Of a DNA stretch of 8,095 nucleotides, positions 5,346-8,095 are shown piece after piece (within the stretch, counting starts at the first letter, position 1; each line of letters starts with the position of its first letter). The notes under the pieces were generated by a model. It saw nothing but the letters and a program-made list of their open reading frames with translations, was not told where the DNA came from and searched no databases. Source of the DNA: Syntrophaceae bacterium UBA2188. GTDB lineage: Bacteria > Desulfobacterota > BSN033 > UBA1163. The DNA lies in assembly GCA_002327985.1 (NCBI GenBank), contig DCVM01000032.1, positions 1-8,095 of the forward strand, read 5' to 3'. A program made the position numbers and the translations under genes.

Positions 5346-7163
5346 TTACGGATCCATTAGAAGCCGTCTCAATTTTTCTTTATCGATGCCGAGACGTTCC
5401 CAATTTTCAATATAGACGGACTTTCCCCTTTCATCGTAAGGATCGATCAGAACTTTTCTCAGGAAGAATGAAGAATTTTTAGAGTGGCATTCTCTGCAGC
5501 CCTTCGCACCGATGACCTCCGGCCCTGACCTCACATTATGGCTAAGAGAGATGTTAAGGACTTCGGCCTGATCGTGTTTGATCTTTTCCACCTCTCCTTT
5601 TTTATTCAACTGATAAAGAAACCCGCCTTTCATCAAAACAGGGTGAGTGGCGATGGGATTTCCGAATTTATCCTTCCCCTTTAGGACCTTTAAAAAAGCT
5701 TTGATCTCATCAATGGAATTGACTTCAGGGATTCCATCTCTATTGTCATCTCTGAGGGAAGGTTTTTTCAACTCCTTTATCTTCCAAAGGGAGATGGCTT
5801 TCACGACATTGGTCTTTGGATCGAAGTCTCCCCAATAAATGACGGCTAATGATTTAACAGGGATAATTCTACCTTTCCATCTTGTCATAGCAGGATACCA
5901 AATATGGGAATCTACTCCAGGGATAGACTTTTTGGGATCCAGGGGATCATTGGAGAGAAATTTTGATGTGTCATAGATGATGGTTCCTCCTGTTGAGGCA
6001 TATTCATAAATGAGGTCTGCCATGGCATTCTGGAAAGGAATATGACAAGTCTGACAGGCGATTCGTTTCAGATGACGTGGGGAGAAGGGATGTCGATATT
6101 GAGGTGCCTTTTTATCCTTGCCTCTGTAATGACAGTCTTCACAGGAATGCATGCTATTGTTCAAGTCATTCCGAACGGATTCTTGAAGGGTATCTCCCTT
6201 AGCGAAGTGATGTTCCTTGTTACCTGGATGGCAGTCAATACAATGGAGACCTTTGGCTTTATGGATATCGGTTTCTGGACTCCACTGACGACCTCTCCTT
6301 GTTCCATCGGCTACGGCATGGCATGACCAACAATTCTCTTCAGGGGGTATTCTTACAATTTGAAGATGAAGGTTTTCAAAATCAGCCACCTCTTTTTTTG
6401 TATAATTCACTGTGACTTCATCAGCTTTTAAATTTCCAGACTCATCCTGTGAGAGTTTCATATTCACCCACCCAGCTCCCACTGTAGGCCCGTATTTAAA
6501 AAATTTCCCCCTCAGAGTGGCTCCCCTTTCTTTCCATTGGTACCCCTTTAAGTGGCAGATGAGGCAGTCGGCTTCACTGACACCACTTTGGTCCCAGGGG
6601 GCTCCGTCATTGGCATTTCCATGATTCAAAGAAGTATAGTCGCCATCCAGCGAAGGACTTTCTCCTGAATCTTGATAACCAAGTTTTTTGCTCTTTTCGT
6701 CATAGTAGAGTTGACCTTTTCGATCATACTCACCCCATCCCCCTCCAGGATGGCAGCCTCCACAATTCTGAACAAAAGAAAAAGAGGAGTGATCAATTTC
6801 AGAGAGATTTTGATTGACTTTTTTAGCCAACCGGCTTAAATTCATAGAGGCAATCCAGTACTTTCCATACATCCCGGTGGACAGATTCCAGGGATACTTC
6901 GGGTCGAATGTGTCGCTGATCACAATTTTCCTAGTCCCATCGGTCCGGCCTTGCTGAAAATGGTAGCCATTTGTTATTTGATTATAATCATGACACCCCC
7001 CACAAGTTTTTTTTGGGCTGTAAGGCACATGTCTCTCAAGGGTGAGGGGATTTCCATCAAACCCATAAAGAATAATTTTTTTATGGATGGAATTCTGGGA
7101 TAAAAGCGAAGCCGTAGGAAACAAGAGGAGAGAGAGGGTGGAAAAAATGGCTAAAAAAGACAT
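5346..7163 (-). CDS. Exported octahaem cytochrome c
   Basis: 605 residues from the ATG, with a hydrophobic N-terminal signal segment (SFLAIFSTLSLLLF) and no other membrane span, so it should be periplasmic or extracellular. There are eight CXXCH haem-binding motifs, at residues 54, 134, 200, 278, 308, 341, 370 and 556 (first Cys). All 16 cysteines belong to these motifs. No CXXCK is present, so the special active-site haem of NrfA or octahaem tetrathionate reductase is absent. That favours electron transfer or an unassigned redox role. About 180 residues without haem separate motifs 7 and 8 and contain a DDNRDG loop resembling a calcium site. Maturation would need the cytochrome c biogenesis system, which lies elsewhere. 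The annotated ATG has no basic residues before the hydrophobic core; a CTG at 7178 may be the true start. No adjacent oxidoreductase, porin or quinone-linked gene is present in the window, so partner and substrate are unknown. Confidence 0.88.
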   Translation of the reverse strand: MSFLAIFSTLSLLLFPTASLLSQNSIHKKIILYGFDGNPLTLERHVPYSPKKTCGGCHDYNQITNGYHFQQGRTDGTRKIVISDTFDPKYPWNLSTGMYGKYWIASMNLSRLAKKVNQNLSEIDHSSFSFVQNCGGCHPGGGWGEYDRKGQLYYDEKSKKLGYQDSGESPSLDGDYTSLNHGNANDGAPWDQSGVSEADCLICHLKGYQWKERGATLRGKFFKYGPTVGAGWVNMKLSQDESGNLKADEVTVNYTKKEVADFENLHLQIVRIPPEENCWSCHAVADGTRRGRQWSPETDIHKAKGLHCIDCHPGNKEHHFAKGDTLQESVRNDLNNSMHSCEDCHYRGKDKKAPQYRHPFSPRHLKRIACQTCHIPFQNAMADLIYEYASTGGTIIYDTSKFLSNDPLDPKKSIPGVDSHIWYPAMTRWKGRIIPVKSLAVIYWGDFDPKTNVVKAISLWKIKELKKPSLRDDNRDGIPEVNSIDEIKAFLKVLKGKDKFGNPIATHPVLMKGGFLYQLNKKGEVEKIKHDQAEVLNISLSHNVRSGPEVIGAKGCRECHSKNSSFFLRKVLIDPYDERGKSVYIENWERLGIDKEKLRRLLMDP

Positions 7164-7185
7164 TCCAATTCTTTTCAGAGAGGGT

Positions 7186-7190
7186 ACCTC
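7186..7190 (-). promoter_or_regulatory. Shine-Dalgarno-like GAGGT pointing to an alternative CTG start of the cytochrome
   Basis: On the minus strand GAGGT sits 7 nt before a CTG (7178-7176) that is in frame with the cytochrome. Starting there would add L(M)-K-R-I-G and give the signal peptide a basic n-region. The next in-frame codons upstream reach a TAA without any ATG, GTG or TTG. Before the ATG at 7163 there is only a weak GAAAAG. Confidence 0.4.
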
Positions 7191-7220
7191 TGTCCATATG
7201 AATTTTTAACCCAGAGTCCC

Positions 7221-7249
7221 AGTATATTAACACAAGGAGGTAGAAGCAA
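7221..7249 (-). promoter_or_regulatory. Candidate promoter for the cytochrome gene
   Basis: On the minus strand TTGCTT (7249-7244) and TATACT (7226-7221) are separated by 17 bp. The -10 matches five of six consensus bases and the -35 matches the TTG. Transcription would start near 7214, giving a leader of about 36 nt to the CTG or 50 nt to the ATG. Confidence 0.35.
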
Positions 7250-7277
7250 GAAATTAATTCTTTTTTTAAAATATTTC

Positions 7278-7310
7278 TTGACAAAGATAAATTATATTGT
7301 TATTTATAAT
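7278..7310 (+). promoter_or_regulatory. Candidate promoter for tRNA-Tyr with long spacer
   Basis: TTGACA (7278-7283) and TATAAT (7305-7310) both match consensus perfectly, but they are 21 bp apart instead of the usual 16-18. Either the two hexamers do not work together or one of them pairs with a weaker partner. The tRNA begins about 100 bp downstream. The position suits a tRNA promoter; the spacing is the reason for low confidence. Confidence 0.35.
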
Positions 7311-7413
7311 AAGTTAATTTCTTTATGGTCTTACATCCACTAATGTAACTCATTGATTTTCCAGTCTATATATCAGGAGGAAGAGTTCAATCAGAAAAAT
7401 AGGATTTAGAGTC

Positions 7414-7498
7414 GGAGAGGTTCCCGAGCGGCCAAAGGGGACAGACTGTAAATCTGTTGGCGATGCCTTCGGAGGTTCGAATCCTCCCCTCTCCACCA
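7414..7498 (+). tRNA. tRNA-Tyr (anticodon GUA)
   Basis: The acceptor stem GGAGAGG (7414-7420) pairs perfectly with CCTCTCC (7488-7494), followed by A and an encoded CCA. The anticodon arm is ACAGA-CTGTAAA-TCTGT with GTA at 7448-7450. A long variable arm marks it as a class II tRNA, as expected for bacterial tRNA-Tyr. The T arm is GGAGG-TTCGAAT-CCTCC. It is the first gene of the tyr-gly-thr-tuf cluster in this window. Its 3' end recurs 127 bp downstream. Confidence 0.97.
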
Positions 7499-7499
7499 G
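7481..7499 (+). repeat. tRNA-Tyr 3'-end direct repeat, copy 1 (inside the tRNA)
   Basis: These 19 bases cover the 3' part of the T arm, the acceptor strand, CCA and the next G. They are identical to 7608-7626. Integrases of the tyrosine recombinase type commonly use tRNA 3' ends as attachment sites, which makes this a possible att core. Confidence 0.6.
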
Positions 7500-7583
7500 T
7501 TTTATTTTATAGAAATGGGATGGAGGATGAGGACCTTTCCCCGACGTAAGGAGGGGAATTAGGTTCGGCGACCGGAGGGAGGC

Positions 7584-7625
7584 GGAGAGAGCGAAGCGAT
7601 CGAGCACATCCTCCCCTCTCCACCA
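7584..7625 (+). other. tRNA-like minihelix ending in ACCA
   Basis: GGAGAG (7584-7589) can pair with CTCTCC (7616-7621), followed by A-CCA. This recreates the outer acceptor stem and tail of the tRNA-Tyr upstream without a D arm, anticodon arm or proper T arm. It may be a decayed tRNA, the end of a tRNA-derived repeat, or the product of recombination at a tRNA 3' end. Confidence 0.35.
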
Positions 7626-7626
7626 G
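7608..7626 (+). repeat. tRNA-Tyr 3'-end direct repeat, copy 2
   Basis: A perfect 19-bp match to 7481-7499, including the sequence that encodes the CCA tail. The flanks diverge at once on both sides. No intact tRNA precedes it. It is consistent with a remnant attachment site or a tRNA-tail repeat; only 108 bp lie between the copies, too little for a functional element. Confidence 0.6.
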
Positions 7627-7840
7627 GATTGCCAGCGATTGGTTTTCTGAGCGATTAAACCTTATCATTTAATTTATCATGAATGATTTGAACCCTCCAA
7701 GCTGGTTCCATAATCTCCTTCAGTGAGAAGATGACAGAAAGAGAGGGTCGTTTTCATGGGAGCCTTTTGACTTAAATAACGCAAAAAAAAGTTCAATGAT
7801 TGGATATTACCCATTGTTAAAGTTTTATTCTTATCTAAAT

Positions 7841-7916
7841 GCGGGAGTAGCTCAGTTGGCAGAGCATCAGCCTTCCAAGCTGAGGGTCGCGGGTTCAAAT
7901 CCCGTTTCCCGCTCCA
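7841..7916 (+). tRNA. tRNA-Gly (anticodon UCC)
   Basis: A 76-nt class I tRNA. The acceptor GCGGGAG pairs with TTCCCGC (one G-T wobble), then T and an encoded CCA. The anticodon arm is TCAGC-CTTCCAA-GCTGA with TCC at 7874-7876. The T arm is GCGGG-TTCAAAT-CCCGT. It lies 24 nt before tRNA-Thr and is surely processed from the same transcript as that gene and tuf. Confidence 0.97.
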
Positions 7917-7940
7917 ATATGAGGAATCGACGGAACGGCG

Positions 7941-8016
7941 GCCCACGTAGCTCAGTCGGTGGAGCACTTCCTTGGTAAGGAAGAGGTCACCGGTTCGATT
8001 CCGGTCGTGGGCTCCA
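7941..8016 (+). tRNA. tRNA-Thr (anticodon GGU)
   Basis: A 76-nt class I tRNA. The acceptor GCCCACG pairs perfectly with CGTGGGC, then T and an encoded CCA. The anticodon arm is CTTCC-TTGGTAA-GGAAG with GGT at 7974-7976. The T arm is ACCGG-TTCGATT-CCGGT. It ends 30 nt before the tuf start codon, the arrangement known for thrT-tufB in E. coli. Confidence 0.97.
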
Positions 8017-8026
8017 GAAAACCCTT

Positions 8027-8045
8027 GAGCAGGAGGTTCGTGCTC
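8027..8045 (+). promoter_or_regulatory. Shine-Dalgarno hairpin in the tuf leader
   Basis: GAGCA (8027-8031) and TGCTC (8041-8045) form an inverted repeat with a 9-nt loop that carries most of the AGGAGG ribosome binding site (8031-8036). The stem ends one base before the ATG. It could present or mask the site and so adjust EF-Tu synthesis. The pairing is seen in the sequence; regulation is inferred. Confidence 0.45.
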
Positions 8046-8046
8046 G

Positions 8047-8095
8047 ATGGCGAAGGCCAAGTTTGAACGGACGAAGCCGCACGTGAACGTTGGGA
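8047..8095 (+). CDS. tuf: Elongation factor Tu, N-terminal fragment (cut by window edge)
   Basis: The first 16 codons read MAKAKFERTKPHVNVG, the characteristic start of bacterial EF-Tu, which normally continues into the GTPase P-loop GHVDHGKT just beyond the edge. EF-Tu is the cytoplasmic GTPase that brings aminoacyl-tRNA to the ribosome. A strong AGGAGG ends 10 nt before the ATG. The gene follows tRNA-Gly and tRNA-Thr closely, as tufB does in E. coli, so the tRNAs and tuf mRNA should come from one transcript. The gene is incomplete here, and the copy (tufA or tufB type) is suggested only by its neighbours. Confidence 0.93.
   Translation, partial: MAKAKFERTKPHVNVG

Larger units (their letters stand above)
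7164..7413. other. AT-rich divergent region between the cytochrome and tRNA-Tyr
   Basis: About 250 bp of strongly AT-rich DNA that must hold the minus-strand cytochrome promoter and the plus-strand promoter of the tRNA cluster. An AGGAGG at 7375-7380 looks like a ribosome binding site but no ORF follows it. E. coli has a tRNA-Thr(UGU) ahead of tRNA-Tyr; none is visible here. Confidence 0.5.
7499..7840. other. Unusually long spacer between tRNA-Tyr and tRNA-Gly
   Basis: This stretch of 342 nt interrupts a cluster whose other spacers are 24 and 30 nt. The left half (about 7510-7626) is purine/G-rich and highly structured: TTCCCC pairs with GGGGAA around 7538-7559, and GGAGGGAGG (7574-7582) can pair with the C-rich repeat copy. 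The right half is AT-rich and may hold a promoter for Gly-Thr-tuf. A TTGACT at 7767-7772 is present, but no well-spaced -10 was found. No protein gene is supported. Confidence 0.55.

Noticed and set aside
5346..7163. Calling the cytochrome nrfA, hao or octahaem tetrathionate reductase
   Set aside because: There is no CXXCK motif, and I see no sequence signature that links it to hydroxylamine oxidoreductase.
7081..7284. 67-residue minus-strand ORF upstream of and overlapping the cytochrome start
   Set aside because: It starts at a TTG without a ribosome binding site, overlaps the signal-peptide region in another frame and has no domain; the cytochrome frame has eight haem motifs.
7375..7385. 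Strong AGGAGG-like ribosome binding site before tRNA-Tyr
   Set aside because: No start codon at suitable distance opens a reading frame; a TAG soon follows and the tRNA begins at 7414.
7350..7607. Minus-strand ORF across tRNA-Tyr with the peptide GGFEPPKASPTDLQSVPF
   Set aside because: It is the antisense reading of the tRNA, a well-known false protein in databases.
7796..7978. Plus-strand ORF containing GVAQLAEHQPSKLRVAG
   Set aside because: It is a sense translation through the tRNA-Gly gene, not a protein.
7677..8060. Minus-strand ORF across tRNA-Gly and tRNA-Thr (NRTGDLFLTKEVLHR, RDLNPRPSAW)
   Set aside because: It is antisense to two confirmed tRNAs; these peptides recur as annotation artefacts.

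Overview
The window looks like a chromosomal segment from a Gram-negative, probably anaerobic or microaerophilic bacterium, of the Desulfobacterota/Nitrospirota type. That placement is an inference. It rests on an exported eight-haem c-type cytochrome, a secreted FecR-fold protein with a DUF6600-like Trp/Tyr-rich domain, and the first 16 codons of an EF-Tu of a form common in such groups. No 16S rRNA or complete marker gene is present, so the phylum is not proven.

Layout from left to right. (1) A minus-strand AAA ATPase of the DUF4143 (COG1373) family occupies 84-1301. It is followed by an AT-rich gap of about 310 bp that carries an operator-like palindrome and a C/G-rich hairpin resembling a dispersed repeat. 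(2) A plus-strand secreted alpha/beta-hydrolase esterase lies at 1611-2969. (3) After another gap of about 310 bp, a plus-strand secreted FecR-domain/DUF6600 protein with a long low-complexity tail runs from 3279 to 5342. (4) A minus-strand octahaem cytochrome c (5346-7163) converges on it with only 3 bp between the stop codons. (5) From 7164 to the right edge lies a translation-related block: tRNA-Tyr(GUA), a 342-nt spacer, tRNA-Gly(UCC), tRNA-Thr(GGU) and the start of tuf. This order matches the conserved tyr-gly-thr-tufB cluster known from E. coli, so secE/nusG/ribosomal protein genes may follow outside the window.

How the genes relate. The three exported proteins (esterase, FecR/DUF6600 protein, cytochrome) all have N-terminal export signals, but they sit on separate or opposing transcription units and nothing shows that they form one pathway. 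The FecR-like protein has no neighbouring ECF sigma factor or TonB receptor, so it is unlikely to be a classic FecR signalling protein. The Gly-Thr-tuf genes are tightly spaced and are almost certainly co-transcribed.

The most notable structures are these: a perfect 19-bp copy of the tRNA-Tyr 3' end 127 bp downstream, inside an unusually long spacer in the tRNA cluster; a small hairpin with the Shine-Dalgarno sequence of tuf in its loop; signs that the cytochrome starts at a non-canonical CTG; and the nearly abutting convergent stop codons. I saw no CRISPR array, transposase, toxin-antitoxin pair or recognisable defence system.
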